Under the pieces are notes generated by a model, which saw only the letters and a program-made list of their open reading frames with translations, did no database searches and was not told where the DNA came from. A stretch of 64,000 nt of DNA from Metabacillus malikii. GTDB taxonomy: Bacteria > Bacillota > Bacilli > Bacillales > Bacillaceae. Position numbers and translations under genes: made by a program. The stretch spans positions 186,001 to 250,000 of the forward strand of contig NZ_JAUSUD010000004.1 of assembly GCF_030813355.1 (NCBI RefSeq), read 5' to 3'. Of this stretch, positions 1 through 8,559 are shown piece after piece (within the stretch, counting starts at the first letter, position 1; every line of letters begins with the position of its first letter).

Positions 1-1022
1 GTTTTCGAACGTTCCCACATATCAAAGGCTTCGGATACGATAAAAAAGCCCATTTCATCGGCTAAATCCATTAATTCGACTGCCGGCATGTTATGGGCAG
101 TTCGGATTGCATTGACACCCATTTCCTTTAAAATGTTTAGCCTTCTTTGTAGTGCGGCCTTATTGAAGGCCGCACCTAATGCGCCAAGATCATGGTGTTC
201 ACAAACACCATTCAATTTCATTTTTTTACCATTTAGATATAAACCCTCATCTGGATTAAGGTCAATTGTTCTAAACCCTATATTTTGTTCGATAACCTCT
301 ATTACTTCTTCTTGCTGTTTTCGCTTTACTAGTTTTGTGACGAGTTTATAAAGACTTGGTTCGGCTATGCTCCATAGCTTCGGTTTTGTGACAAAAAGAG
401 TTTGCTCGTTAACTGTGTTAGTGTCATTGGTAGCTGAAATCGTTTCAGAAATTGTTGTAATCGGTTGGTCTTTGTCATATATTGTATGGCTGAGTACTAG
501 CTCTTCAGACACTTTCAAGTTAGCATCGATGTCTATTTGCCAGTTATCATGTTCAAGCTTTTTCGTTGTTACATAGACACCATTTGTTACTATATAACTT
601 GTTTCTCTTGTTTTTAAGTATACACTTCGATATATGCCAGCCCCTGAGTACCAGCGACTGTTCGGACTTTGATGAACGACTTTGACGATGATTTCGTTTT
701 CACCTTCAGTTAGTGCAGCTGTAATGTTGTGCTCAAATGAGGAATAACCATATTTCCATTCCCCGACAAGTGTTCCATTAACGTATACAGTAGAATCCAT
801 GTAGACACCATCAAACGCTATTAGGACTTCTTCTATATCTTTTGACCAGATAAACTGTTTCCGGTACCAGCCAATACTGTCTTCATATAAATTAGTTGTA
901 TCGTATATTAACCAGTCATGCGGAAGATCAATCGGTTCGAATGTTAACGTTTCCAAAGAAGGTGTCTCTAAGGAGCTTTTTGCAAATTGCCACCCATTGT
1001 TAAACAAGATTTTTTGATTCAC
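1..1022 (-). CDS. GH2 beta-galactosidase/glucuronidase-like glycosidase, 3' end cut by window edge
   Basis: The minus strand is open from about 1031 to the left edge and encodes roughly the first 340 residues of a glycoside hydrolase family 2 enzyme. Visible landmarks in order are the jelly-roll sugar-binding region (LPHDW near residue 35, SIGWYRK, RFSPNSRWYSGAGIYR-like stretch reading SPNSRWYSGAGIYR) and the start of the TIM barrel with NGVCEHHDLGALG and IRTAHNM, followed by GFFIVSEAFDMW. The catalytic acid/base and nucleophile glutamates would lie beyond the edge. An AAAGGATG ribosome site sits about 7 bases before a GTG at 1022; an ATG at 1031 directly abuts it, so GTG is preferred. It probably hydrolyses an oligosaccharide side chain, which fits the sugar-transport genes to its right. 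Exact substrate cannot be told. Confidence 0.88.
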   Translation of the reverse strand, partial: MNQKILFNNGWQFAKSSLETPSLETLTFEPIDLPHDWLIYDTTNLYEDSIGWYRKQFIWSKDIEEVLIAFDGVYMDSTVYVNGTLVGEWKYGYSSFEHNITAALTEGENEIIVKVVHQSPNSRWYSGAGIYRSVYLKTRETSYIVTNGVYVTTKKLEHDNWQIDIDANLKVSEELVLSHTIYDKDQPITTISETISATNDTNTVNEQTLFVTKPKLWSIAEPSLYKLVTKLVKRKQQEEVIEVIEQNIGFRTIDLNPDEGLYLNGKKMKLNGVCEHHDLGALGAAFNKAALQRRLNILKEMGVNAIRTAHNMPAVELMDLADEMGFFIVSEAFDMWERSK

Positions 1023-1156
1023 TATTCTCATCCTTTGCCGTGTTATAACGAAAAAATCGACTTTATTTAGTCGTTAAATTAATGGTTCTACGTGATAAGC
1101 ATTTTTCCTTTAATTAATGTGATAGAATTTTATCTTTTAAGGATGTGCGTGTTGAT

Positions 1157-1436
1157 ATGTTGATTTTAGTTTTCATCGCAATAGGAATAGCAATATTTTT
1201 GATTATTGTATTGATAGCTTTGAAGAAGATTGTACCTGAAAAAAAGTAAAGTATTACTTTATTGTTTTTACCGTGTAACTGTTGGTAGCACATCGACAAT
1301 CATCATTAGCATTTTTATCGGTGGCTGGCGTGGAATGGGCTACGGGATTATTGGGGTAACATTCTTTATTGGTACGATTTTGGGTGGGGTCATTCATAGT
1401 TTGTTACATTCCTTCTTGGAGAAAACAAAGGCTTAG
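1157..1436 (+). pseudogene. YesK-like small membrane protein, probably frameshifted
   Basis: The first frame (ATG at 1157) gives a 30-residue hydrophobic segment ending in KKIVPEKK. Another frame continues to 1436 with a second and third hydrophobic segment including IFIGGWRGMGYGIIG and FFIGTILGGVIHSL. Together they have the size (about 90 residues) and the glycine pattern that I associate with YesK-type membrane proteins. The break falls in a run of seven A at about 1239-1245, so one base gained or lost would restore one frame. AAGGATG lies 13 bases before the ATG. The YesK assignment is tentative; it could also be two tiny unrelated ORFs. It is one of only a few plus-strand genes here. Confidence 0.4.
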
Positions 1437-1556
1437 CAATCTTTGGAATTGAGGTGGTTGCTATGTTTTGGGCTAGCAATTTAGTCTAATTGTTATTTGT
1501 TATAGATATTGTTTCAAGAGGTTGGAACAGTTTGACCCAACCTCTTAAAACTTTAC

Positions 1557-3035
1557 TTACAGATAAACAATTTCAGTAGCAACTGTTTGTTGAAAAGCTT
1601 TGTCATGTTCAACAATAATCATTGTAGGGTTGAAGCTTCGAATGAGCTCTTCAATTTGAATCCGCGAATAGATATCAATAAAGTTTAACGGTTCATCCCA
1701 AATGTATAGATGTGCTTTTTCACATAAGCTTTTAGCAATTAACAGCTTTTTCTTTTGGCCACCAGAATAATCTGCGATGTCCTTTTCAAATTGAATGCGA
1801 TCAAAATCCAATTTACGAAGAATGGCTTTATATAATGTTTCGTCAATCTCATTGTCTTTAATATATTCGGAAAGATGTCCTTTTAAATGTGACGTATCTT
1901 GCTGGACATAGGAAATGATCAGTCCTGAGCTTAATGTGATGGTGCCTGTATACGCTATTTGCTCTCCTAATATAAGTTTTAAGATACTGCTTTTCCCACT
2001 TCCGTTTTTTCCATCAAGGACAATGCGGTCTCCATGTGCTACTTTAAAGCTGGTCGGCTTATTTATGGAATGACTATCGTAGGAAATCGAAACATCGTTC
2101 AAAACAACTAATTCACTTGAGTGATGTGTTATCGTTGAAAGTTTAAGTGCTTCGGTTTTTTCGACATTTTTAAGAAGCTTTGCCTTGTCCTCAAGCGCTT
2201 TTTGTTGTCTTGTTTCTAAGTTTTTTGCTCTTTTCATCATTTTAGCTGCTTTATGTCCGACATATCCTTTATCTACTTTCGATCCGGAGTTTACTGTTCC
2301 GTTTTTTGAAGCTTCTACTTTATTAGACCACCCTGCGGTTCGCTTTGAAGACTGTTTTAATCTTTTGATATCATTTTGGAGGCGATGATTTGCAGCTTCT
2401 TCATGCACCTGCTGTCTATCAAAATTGATTTTCCAAGTTGAATAGTTCCCAGCTTGGACTTCAATGTTGGCTTTGTTAATCGATAAGATGTGGTCTACGC
2501 ATCCATCTAAAAAGTTTCTATCATGTGAAATTAAGATAAATCCTATCTTCCGCCGTAAATATTCTGAAACGATTTTCCTTGCATCTGTGTCTAAGTGATT
2601 AGTCGGTTCATCAATTAAAAGAAATTGGCCATCATTTAAAAACAATGCAGCAAGCAATACCTTTGTTTGTTCGCCGTTTGATAATGTATTAAACGGTCGG
2701 TATATAGCTTCAGCATCGACATTTAGATAAGCAATTTCTCGTAGAAATTGCCAATCCTCTGCCTGTGGGCAAATTTCTTCAAGTATTTCATGTGTATTTC
2801 TGTTTTTATTTGACACTGGATAAGGGAAGTAATTAAATTGTACGGATGTGATAATTTTCCCTGTATATTCATAGTACCCTAATAATAAATGTAAAAAGGT
2901 TGTTTTGCCTCGCCCGTTTCTTCCAATAAATCCAAGCTTCCAATCTGTATCGATTTGAAAATTGACATTTTCAAAAATATTATCAAAGCTGCTTGGGTAA
3001 GCAAATGTTAAGTCTTGTACGTGTATCATTGACAT
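1557..3035 (-). CDS. ABC-F ribosome-protection protein, Lsa type
   Basis: A 492-residue protein with two fused ABC ATPase domains and no membrane segments, as in ABC-F proteins. Domain 1 has Walker A GRNGRGKT (38-45), signature LSNGE (118-122) and IDEPTNHLD (141-149); the interdomain linker is about 205-300 and rich in Lys/Gln; domain 2 has GKNGSGKS (342-349). DTDWKLGFIGRNGRGKTT and the length match Lsa-type factors, which bind the ribosomal E site and displace lincosamides, pleuromutilins and streptogramin A. The ATG at 3035 is 7 bases from AGGAGG; an in-frame GTG/ATG reaching 3092 is less likely. A promoter, tiny ORF and intrinsic terminator precede it, suggesting antibiotic-induced attenuation. 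The drug profile is inferred from family only. Confidence 0.85.
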   Translation of the reverse strand: MSMIHVQDLTFAYPSSFDNIFENVNFQIDTDWKLGFIGRNGRGKTTFLHLLLGYYEYTGKIITSVQFNYFPYPVSNKNRNTHEILEEICPQAEDWQFLREIAYLNVDAEAIYRPFNTLSNGEQTKVLLAALFLNDGQFLLIDEPTNHLDTDARKIVSEYLRRKIGFILISHDRNFLDGCVDHILSINKANIEVQAGNYSTWKINFDRQQVHEEAANHRLQNDIKRLKQSSKRTAGWSNKVEASKNGTVNSGSKVDKGYVGHKAAKMMKRAKNLETRQQKALEDKAKLLKNVEKTEALKLSTITHHSSELVVLNDVSISYDSHSINKPTSFKVAHGDRIVLDGKNGSGKSSILKLILGEQIAYTGTITLSSGLIISYVQQDTSHLKGHLSEYIKDNEIDETLYKAILRKLDFDRIQFEKDIADYSGGQKKKLLIAKSLCEKAHLYIWDEPLNFIDIYSRIQIEELIRSFNPTMIIVEHDKAFQQTVATEIVYL

Positions 3036-3137
3036 AAACATTCCTCCTTTGTATGTTGCTTTATCATATATACAAAGTTGGCACCTCACCATGATAGGCA
3101 GTTATACATAGTAAACGCTTATCTAGTGTAGGTGTCA

Positions 3138-3158
3138 TTAGGGATTAGTTGTTATCAT
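3138..3158 (-). other. Possible leader peptide MITTNP before ABC-F gene
   Basis: A six-codon ORF (ATG ATA ACA ACT AAT CCC TAA) is preceded by AAAGGAGAGG with a 6-base spacing. It lies between the upstream terminator and the ABC-F start. A weak inverted repeat (CACCT with AGGTG) links the region just after its stop to the sequence before the ABC-F ribosome site. A role as a stalling peptide is inference. Confidence 0.4.
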
Positions 3159-3186
3159 GTCATTCCTCTCCTTTGTTTTTGAGAGA

Positions 3187-3218
3187 ATAAAAAATCCTCC
3201 CAATTTTGATTGGAAGGA
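3187..3218 (-). terminator. Intrinsic terminator/attenuator in ABC-F leader
   Basis: On the minus strand TCCTTCCAAT and ATTGGGAGGA form a 10-bp stem with a 4-base loop, followed by TTTTTTATT. It lies inside the 5' leader, downstream of the promoter at 3400-3428 and 150 bases upstream of the ABC-F start, so it is best read as an attenuator. Confidence 0.75.
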
Positions 3219-3298
3219 CTAGTCTTTGGTCTAGATTCATGAGTTCATAACTGTCAAAGAATTAAAGATATTCCTAGAACTGATTTAAAAATAGATAG

Positions 3299-3356
3299 AC
3301 TAATCCTATATTTTGCGATTTGAATGTATTCATTTCAAATAAAAATATAGATTAGT
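3299..3356 (-). promoter_or_regulatory. Long inverted repeat in ABC-F leader
   Basis: Plus-strand CTAATCCTATATTTT pairs with AAAATATAGATTAG about 30 bases later (one bulge), and the loop holds a further ATTTGAA/TTCAAAT pair. The two nested stems give a long AT-rich hairpin directly after the leader mini-ORFs. It may be the alternative structure of the attenuator. Confidence 0.5.
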
Positions 3357-3374
3357 TAATCATTGTTCATCCAT
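3356..3374 (-). other. Two overlapping mini-ORFs in ABC-F leader
   Basis: Downstream of the promoter, GAGAGG is followed by ATG GAT GAA CAA TGA (3374-3360) and, overlapping out of frame, ATG AAC AAT GAT TAA (3370-3356). Either can act as a four-codon leader ORF. Leaders of this kind are known before Firmicute ABC-F resistance genes; function here is inferred. Confidence 0.45.
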
Positions 3375-3399
3375 CAGTCCTCTCATCTAATGTATGTTT

Positions 3400-3428
3400 A
3401 TCTTATCAACTATTTATTTGGAAATCAA
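3400..3428 (-). promoter_or_regulatory. SigA-type promoter of ABC-F leader
   Basis: Minus-strand TTGATT (3428-3423), a 17-base spacer and TAAGAT (3405-3400). Transcription would start near 3393, giving a leader of about 360 bases before the ABC-F start at 3035. Confidence 0.55.
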
Positions 3429-3612
3429 TAACAAGTAAAGATGTTAGTTGTATTATCTAGTTAGTAGACTGATACTTCATTTTACGCATCCAGTTTGATT
3501 CAGTTAAAAAAATTATGAGAATGGGAAGCCTCATTACTGCCTCTTCATACAACAATATGTGAAATTAGCATAATAAAACGTGAACTAAACAAATAGACCA
3601 CGTATTTTAATT

Positions 3613-3858
3613 TTATTTATTTATGAGACCTGTACTAATTTCCTGTAAAGCTCCGTAAAAACACTCAATATCATCAAAATCTGCTTGTTTTTTTAGGCAG
3701 GCACAACGCTCATCGATAAAGCCTTGCTTCAACTTCTCAACGTTTAAATGTTCATCTCCTAATTCCCGTACGATTTCATAGCTATTATGGTCATCCACTT
3801 TCATTCTCCAGTCCTGATAGACTTTTTTCCCTAGTTCATACTGGTCAACACTACTCAT
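3613..3858 (-). CDS. Hypothetical protein, 81 aa
   Basis: A soluble, acidic 81-residue protein starting MSSVDQYELGKK and ending ISTGLINK, with a CACLKKQ motif in the middle. I do not recognise the family. The ATG at 3858 follows AAAAGGGG at a normal distance; the longer in-frame extension to 3936 has no ribosome site. It is flanked by AT-rich DNA with no operon partner. Confidence 0.6.
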   Translation of the reverse strand: MSSVDQYELGKKVYQDWRMKVDDHNSYEIVRELGDEHLNVEKLKQGFIDERCACLKKQADFDDIECFYGALQEISTGLINK

Positions 3859-4070
3859 GTTTGTATCCCCTTTTATTTTTTGAAATAGTTTGTCAATTCT
3901 ATACATAATCATCGTACATAATGTGACAAAAGACAACAGTTATTGTGATTTTTCCTTATTTAATTATTAGTCATTAATAAAAATATACATGATAAACAAT
4001 TTTATTAACAACTGTTTTTTACATAATTTAAAATTGTTTGTAAGTGTACGGAGAAAAATTGAACATATTC

Positions 4071-4514
4071 CTATATATTTTCTTTTGCTGCTTCCTCATC
4101 TTCACGTTTTATCACATTATCTACTGCACCAAACAAAAAGAAAAATAAATACATGAGCAGAAAGTAAACAATTTCTGTATTCGCAGACTGAAATTCGATG
4201 ATATGTAAACCTGCGTTCATGAAATGCATGAACAAGAAGAAAATGACAAATTGAATCGTTTCAAATAGAAATAATGTTATTTTATTATCACGTTTTTTAT
4301 ATTTTAAAATCGCTTCTACTAAAATACTTAATGGTGCTAACAATATAAATCCAGCAAAAATTGTTAGACACATATAAAGTGCTCCTAATGGATGTTGAAA
4401 ACTAAAATCTAAAAATAGTCCTATTAGTGACTGAAAGCCGAGCATGACTGCAAAAACGACAATGGCAATTCCTGTGATGATTAAAGTGATTGTGGAGATA
4501 TTCTTCGTTTTCAT
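4071..4514 (-). CDS. Four-TM membrane protein, possibly YrvL-like
   Basis: A 147-residue integral membrane protein with about four hydrophobic segments (near 8-30, 42-65, 80-100 and 110-130) and a charged tail ending in KREDEEAAKENI. The ATG at 4514 is preceded by GAGGTGG. The topology and the acidic C-terminus after the last helix resemble the YrvL regulatory membrane-protein family, but I see no diagnostic motif, so this is only a suggestion. It stands alone, transcribed toward the small gene at 3613. Confidence 0.6.
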   Translation of the reverse strand: MKTKNISTITLIITGIAIVVFAVMLGFQSLIGLFLDFSFQHPLGALYMCLTIFAGFILLAPLSILVEAILKYKKRDNKITLFLFETIQFVIFFLFMHFMNAGLHIIEFQSANTEIVYFLLMYLFFFLFGAVDNVIKREDEEAAKENI

Positions 4515-4746
4515 ACTATAGTTCCACCTCGTATTATCTACATTTAATTGGATTATTAGAGTTCGTAAGGTCAATAGCTTACCTTACGAATCTTCACCAA
4601 TAGTTATGACGAAATGGTATGGAAAAAGTTTCATAATTAATCATTTTTATAATGAAATAGTCATAAATGTAATACTCTCTTATGAAAGACCTTCTTCATG
4701 TCTCTAGTTTAATAATTGTAGAATAGAAGATTATCATATAACTATA

Positions 4747-4778
4747 GAAAATGACTTATCTACTGACAAGTCATTTTC
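4747..4778 (-). terminator. Hairpin downstream of xylE-like gene
   Basis: GAAAATGACTT and AAGTCATTTTC form an 11-bp stem with a 10-base loop, 11 bases after the transporter stop codon. Only a short T-rich tail follows on the minus strand. Confidence 0.6.
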
Positions 4779-4788
4779 TCATTATTTC

Positions 4789-6270
4789 TTAGTTTGTTTT
4801 ATATGCTGTTTCGTGTGTATACTTTGAATCTCCTTTTTGCTGTGTTTCTTCGTTTGATTTAACTAGTTGTGATTCAAGCTCTTCTAACGATCTTCCTTTT
4901 GTTTCAGGTACAAACTTCCAAATGAAGATTGCTGATAGTAAGCTCATTAGTCCATAGAATGAATAGGTTAACCCTCCACTAATTTCCATCATTGCCGGAT
5001 AAGTAGATGAGATAAAATAGTTCGCAGCCCATTGTGCTGCAACCGCGATGGCAACTGCTTGACCTCTAATTTTGTTCGGGAAGATTTCAGAGATTAATAC
5101 CCATACGACTGGTCCCCAAGACATCATGAATGATGCTGTATAAATAATGATGAAAATAAGTGTGCCAATTCCGATTGTATTTGTATATGCCATAGTGGCT
5201 ACACCGAACATACCGATTGTCATCCCGATAGAACCAATGATTAATAATGGCTTACGCCCAAACTTATCAACAGTGAAGATTGCGATAAGGGTGAAGACGA
5301 CATTGACTAAGCCCATAATAATTGTTTGGAACATAGATGCATCTCTACCTGCTCCCATACTTTCAAAAATACGTGGTGCATAGTATAGTGCAACGTTAAT
5401 GCCGACGAACTGCTGGAACACGGATAATAAAATACCGATAATGACGATCGCTTTACCGAATGAAAATAGTTTAGCTTTCCCTTGATGTTTGTCAAAGGAA
5501 GATTTAATTTCAACTAATGTTGCTGTTGCTACTGCTTTTTCGTACAAGCGATTTAAAACTGACATCGCTTTCTTGTCCTCGTTCTTTAAAATTAGATAAC
5601 GTGGTGTTTCCGGTACAGTGAATAAAAGAACTAGGAAAAGTGCTGCTGGGATTGCTTCTGAAAGGAACATGTAACGCCAGCCGATATCGTTAATCCATTC
5701 AATTGTTTGGCCGTTCGCGATTCCGTAATTGACGAAATAAACGACAAGCATGCCGAGAATAATGGCAAATTGGTTTAAAGATACTAATGTTCCGCGAATT
5801 TTCGGTGGAGCCATTTCACTAATATACATTGGTGCAACTGCTGATGCGAGACCAACCCCTATACCACCGATGATTCTATAGATGTTAAATGTAATTAATA
5901 ACGCGATTGAAGGCTCTCCTTTTGTGAAAAATAAAAATTCCGGGTAGGCAGAGCCTAATGCAGATAGAATAAACAATACTGCTGCAATAACGAGAGAATA
6001 TTTTCGTCCGATGTTTGATGCAAAGTAACCGGATACAAAACCGCCAATAATACATCCGATTAATGCACTTGAAACTGTAATTCCGTGGACTAGTGAACTA
6101 AGTCCAAGGCTATCTGTAAAATATGCTTGAAGTGCTCCTTCTGCTCCGGATATGACGGCAGTGTCGTATCCAAATAATAAACCACCGAGTGTGGCAACTA
6201 ATGTAATTAATACAATATAGAAATAACTATTCTTTTTCATATGTTGTTGAAAGAGACTATGCTCTTTCAT
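4789..6270 (-). CDS. xylE: XylE-type D-xylose/sugar:H+ symporter (MFS)
   Basis: A 493-residue twelve-helix major facilitator of the sugar-porter family. Seen motifs: GGLLFGYDTAVISG in helix 1, GRKYS after helix 2, RIIGGIGVGLAS in helix 4, PETPRYL at the end of helix 6, QQFVGINVALYYAP in helix 7, DKFGRKPL, SWGPVVWVLISEIFP and VPETKGRSLEELE at the end. The long helix 3-4 loop, AIAVAAQWAANYF and overall length closely match E. coli XylE rather than GLUT-like AraE or IolT. It probably imports xylose or a related monosaccharide. The ATG follows AAAGGGAGGGG. Three cre-like boxes lie upstream, pointing to CcpA repression. Confidence 0.85.
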   Translation of the reverse strand: MKEHSLFQQHMKKNSYFYIVLITLVATLGGLLFGYDTAVISGAEGALQAYFTDSLGLSSLVHGITVSSALIGCIIGGFVSGYFASNIGRKYSLVIAAVLFILSALGSAYPEFLFFTKGEPSIALLITFNIYRIIGGIGVGLASAVAPMYISEMAPPKIRGTLVSLNQFAIILGMLVVYFVNYGIANGQTIEWINDIGWRYMFLSEAIPAALFLVLLFTVPETPRYLILKNEDKKAMSVLNRLYEKAVATATLVEIKSSFDKHQGKAKLFSFGKAIVIIGILLSVFQQFVGINVALYYAPRIFESMGAGRDASMFQTIIMGLVNVVFTLIAIFTVDKFGRKPLLIIGSIGMTIGMFGVATMAYTNTIGIGTLIFIIIYTASFMMSWGPVVWVLISEIFPNKIRGQAVAIAVAAQWAANYFISSTYPAMMEISGGLTYSFYGLMSLLSAIFIWKFVPETKGRSLEELESQLVKSNEETQQKGDSKYTHETAYKTN

Positions 6271-6291
6271 CCCCTCCCTTTATAGTTCATT

Positions 6292-6305
6292 CGCTAACGC
6301 TTTCA
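6292..6305 (-). promoter_or_regulatory. cre-like CcpA box proximal to xylE
   Basis: Minus-strand TGAAAGCGTTAGCG matches the cre consensus except for the last base. It lies 22 bases before the xylE-like start, inside the probable leader. Confidence 0.5.
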
Positions 6306-6353
6306 TAACAGGTTGCGAAAGTAGTGTTTGCTTGCTGTATAAATAAATTATCA

Positions 6354-6381
6354 TGTAAACGGATACTTGATTTCGCTTTCA
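6354..6381. promoter_or_regulatory. Pair of adjacent cre-like CcpA boxes upstream of xylE
   Basis: TGTAAACGGATACT (6354-6367) and TGATTTCGCTTTCA (6368-6381) abut each other. The second fits the cre pattern TG-N4-CG-N4-CA fully; the first misses only the last base. Catabolite repression of the sugar porter is inferred. Confidence 0.6.
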
Positions 6382-6571
6382 TCTGTACTTTTTTGTTAGT
6401 GTCTAGATTTTTTTGTGATTTGGGGAAGGAGTACATATTTGCTGTAGTAAGTTACTAGATGTTTAATCTTGTTTCAAGTTCTTGTAGTTTTTTGTAACTA
6501 AGTAGCGAGGTATGAAGTGTTCTAGCTAATCTAATTTGTGTAGGGGTATTGTGTGGTTATCACAAAAAAAT

Positions 6572-7040
6572 GAAGCAGAAGAACCGTCCGAGACCATTGA
6601 AAAAGTATTCTTATTAGAAAAATAGAATTTATCGAACAAAGTTGACGTTCAGTTTGATTGCAGCACGAGTACTCGCTTTCCGCGGGGTGGGTGCTGAGCC
6701 TCATAGCTCCTTGCGGCTACCCGTTATCAAACTTCAGGTCACCTCCCTACGATAAGTCATCATCGATTCGCCATACGGCTCATCGTGATTCCTTTGGTCT
6801 TAGTCGATGCCCCTCCAGTTTGTACGTCGATGGGCAAGCCGCCTACGCTTTTCGTACTCCTCAGCGCAAACGCCTGCTCACGTCTCAGCTCTCCCACTCA
6901 TCCCGCAGGAGTCTCGCAATCAGCTCCAACCAAACTATACGGAGGATAAGCACATTAAATGTACAATAAATTGTTTAAGAGTTTATACTTATCTGAAATC
7001 AGTATACTTTTTCAGTGGCTTCGAACCGTCCCTCTGCTTC
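6572..7040 (+). repeat. Composite REP-ended repeat, long form, copy 1
   Basis: A 469-bp element bounded by GAAGCAGAAGAACCGTCC (6572-6589) and GAACCGTCCCTCTGCTTC (7023-7040). Inside the ends are imperfect inverted CATTGAAAAAGTAT and ATACTTTTTCAGTGGC. The core holds a GC-richer unit (TTTCCGCGGGGTGGGTGCTGAGCC to CCGCAGGAGTCTCGC region) that recurs at three other places here and belongs to a repeat type I know from many Bacillus genomes. This copy has an extra block of about 150 bp (roughly 6700-6860). The right end supplies the last two bases of the TGA stop of the response-regulator gene. Any ORFs inside are not genes. Confidence 0.85.
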
Positions 7041-8559
7041 ATTTTCGGTATTCGGTGGGGCTTGAGCCTGTTGCTTTTTTGAAGACACGGCTGAAGTAGT
7101 TTGGGTCTTTGTAGCCGATTGTGAGCGCGATTTCTTTTAGGGACATCGTTCCTAGTAAGAGCTCTTTTGCTTTTTCGATTCTTTTTTTTGTTAAGTAGTC
7201 GATAAAAGTGATATTGAATGTTTCTTTGAAAAGCTTGCTTAAGTAGTAGGAACTAATTCCAGCATGTTCAGCAACTTCTTCTAGGGAAATTGATTTTTGA
7301 TAGCGGCTATCGACATAATCTTTTGCTTGTAAAAGGAGTGTTTGCACCCCATTTGAACGATATTCTGCTATATGCTCAATAATTTTAAGTAAATGTGCTT
7401 TTGCAGCTGTTTTTAGCTGCAACGTTGTTGAAAATTGCCCGAGGTTTATTTGAATTTCATCGTTATAACCTAACTCAGCAAGTGACCGTGTCAGGACAAT
7501 GAAGAAATGTTCAATTGCCCTATGTGTTGTATTCACTTCGTAGTTGTTCGCTTCCTGGATTACTTGAAAGTATTGCTCGAATAACTGAAGTCCATGCTGG
7601 CTGTGTCCCTTTTTGACAACATCAATTAATTTTTTCTCGAGCTCTGATGGGACGAGTTGTTTGCGCATTTGCTTTATTCCATCATGATAAACTAAATAGG
7701 AGCCTTTTGACTTCGTTCCAGTAAGCCCTAGGGCATCAAGCGCTTGTTGATATGATGTTGAATAATCATTAACATTTTTTACAATGGAACCAATTCCCGC
7801 ACTTATACGTGTGTCTTTTAACTGCTTTTGCATATTTAAAATGATTGAGCGTGCAAATTCATCCCGGTCATCATCATCTTCGACAAAACGGAGTACTGGA
7901 ACTTGAAACCCTGTTAATGGCCCAACGAGAGATTTCGGATAGTACGTTTGGATGACTTGCTTTAAGTTTTGGTACCAGCTACTTCTTTGCTCTCTTGTTG
8001 GATGAAGTGCTTGTGCTGTAAATGAAAACACCGTAACGAAGGCCGTTTTATTCCCCAGGTCTAATAAGTCTTCCCAGTCTGTTTCATTGAATTCATGAAC
8101 GTGGTCCATGATAAATGAGATGATAAATTCCATTTCAACGAGCTGATTGAGCTGCTTTGATTCAGCATCTTTTAGTTTTTCGGCAGTTATTTCATTTGCC
8201 ATCCGGTCGTAAGCCTCTAGCAATTCTGACATTTTACTTGGCTTTAGCAAATACTCCTTTATCCCATACTTCATTGCTTCACGCGCATATTCAAATGTAT
8301 CGAATGCTGATACCATAATGTATTTTGTTTGCGGTAGTACGTTTAGAATTCTTCTTATTGCTTCAAGGCCATCAAATTCAGGCATTTTGATGTCCATAAA
8401 GATTAAATCCGGTTTATGAATGAGTGCTAGTTCGACGGCTTGTTTTCCATTTTTGGCCTCTGCAACGACTCGAAAGTTTGTACGTTCTTTTGTTAGCATA
8501 AGTTTCAAGCCTTCTCGTTCTAGTTGTTCATCATCGACTAGCATGATGTTAATCATCAT
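7039..8559 (-). CDS. YesN-type response regulator with AraC HTH
   Basis: A 506-residue response regulator. Receiver domain 1-125 has the acidic pair, phospho-acceptor Asp56 in DLIFMDIKMP, and the Lys in EYLLKP. A long middle region of about 270 residues follows, and residues 405-506 form a two-HTH AraC DNA-binding domain (SLEEVAEHAGISSYYLSKLFKE, then GYKDPNYFSRVFKKATG). It overlaps the kinase gene by 11 bases and starts after AGGAGG. It presumably activates carbohydrate genes nearby, in response to the membrane sensor two genes upstream. The stop TGA is formed at the edge of the adjacent repeat, but the C-terminus (GSSPTEYRK) is complete. Confidence 0.92.
   Translation of the reverse strand: MMINIMLVDDEQLEREGLKLMLTKERTNFRVVAEAKNGKQAVELALIHKPDLIFMDIKMPEFDGLEAIRRILNVLPQTKYIMVSAFDTFEYAREAMKYGIKEYLLKPSKMSELLEAYDRMANEITAEKLKDAESKQLNQLVEMEFIISFIMDHVHEFNETDWEDLLDLGNKTAFVTVFSFTAQALHPTREQRSSWYQNLKQVIQTYYPKSLVGPLTGFQVPVLRFVEDDDDRDEFARSIILNMQKQLKDTRISAGIGSIVKNVNDYSTSYQQALDALGLTGTKSKGSYLVYHDGIKQMRKQLVPSELEKKLIDVVKKGHSQHGLQLFEQYFQVIQEANNYEVNTTHRAIEHFFIVLTRSLAELGYNDEIQINLGQFSTTLQLKTAAKAHLLKIIEHIAEYRSNGVQTLLLQAKDYVDSRYQKSISLEEVAEHAGISSYYLSKLFKETFNITFIDYLTKKRIEKAKELLLGTMSLKEIALTIGYKDPNYFSRVFKKATGSSPTEYRK

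Noticed and set aside
3613-3936. Longer start for the 81-residue hypothetical protein
   Set aside because: The extension has no ribosome site and reads like intergenic sequence, while ATG 3858 has a good one.
7039-7041. Truncation of the response-regulator gene by the repeat
   Set aside because: The AraC domain is complete and ends in the usual way; only the stop codon is shared with the repeat.
6658-7082. Plus-strand ORFs of 91-103 codons in the composite repeat (also 12564-13005 and 53422-53745)
   Set aside because: They lie within or extend from the repeat, the same peptides recur in each copy in different lengths, and there are no good ribosome sites; they are repeat translation, not genes.
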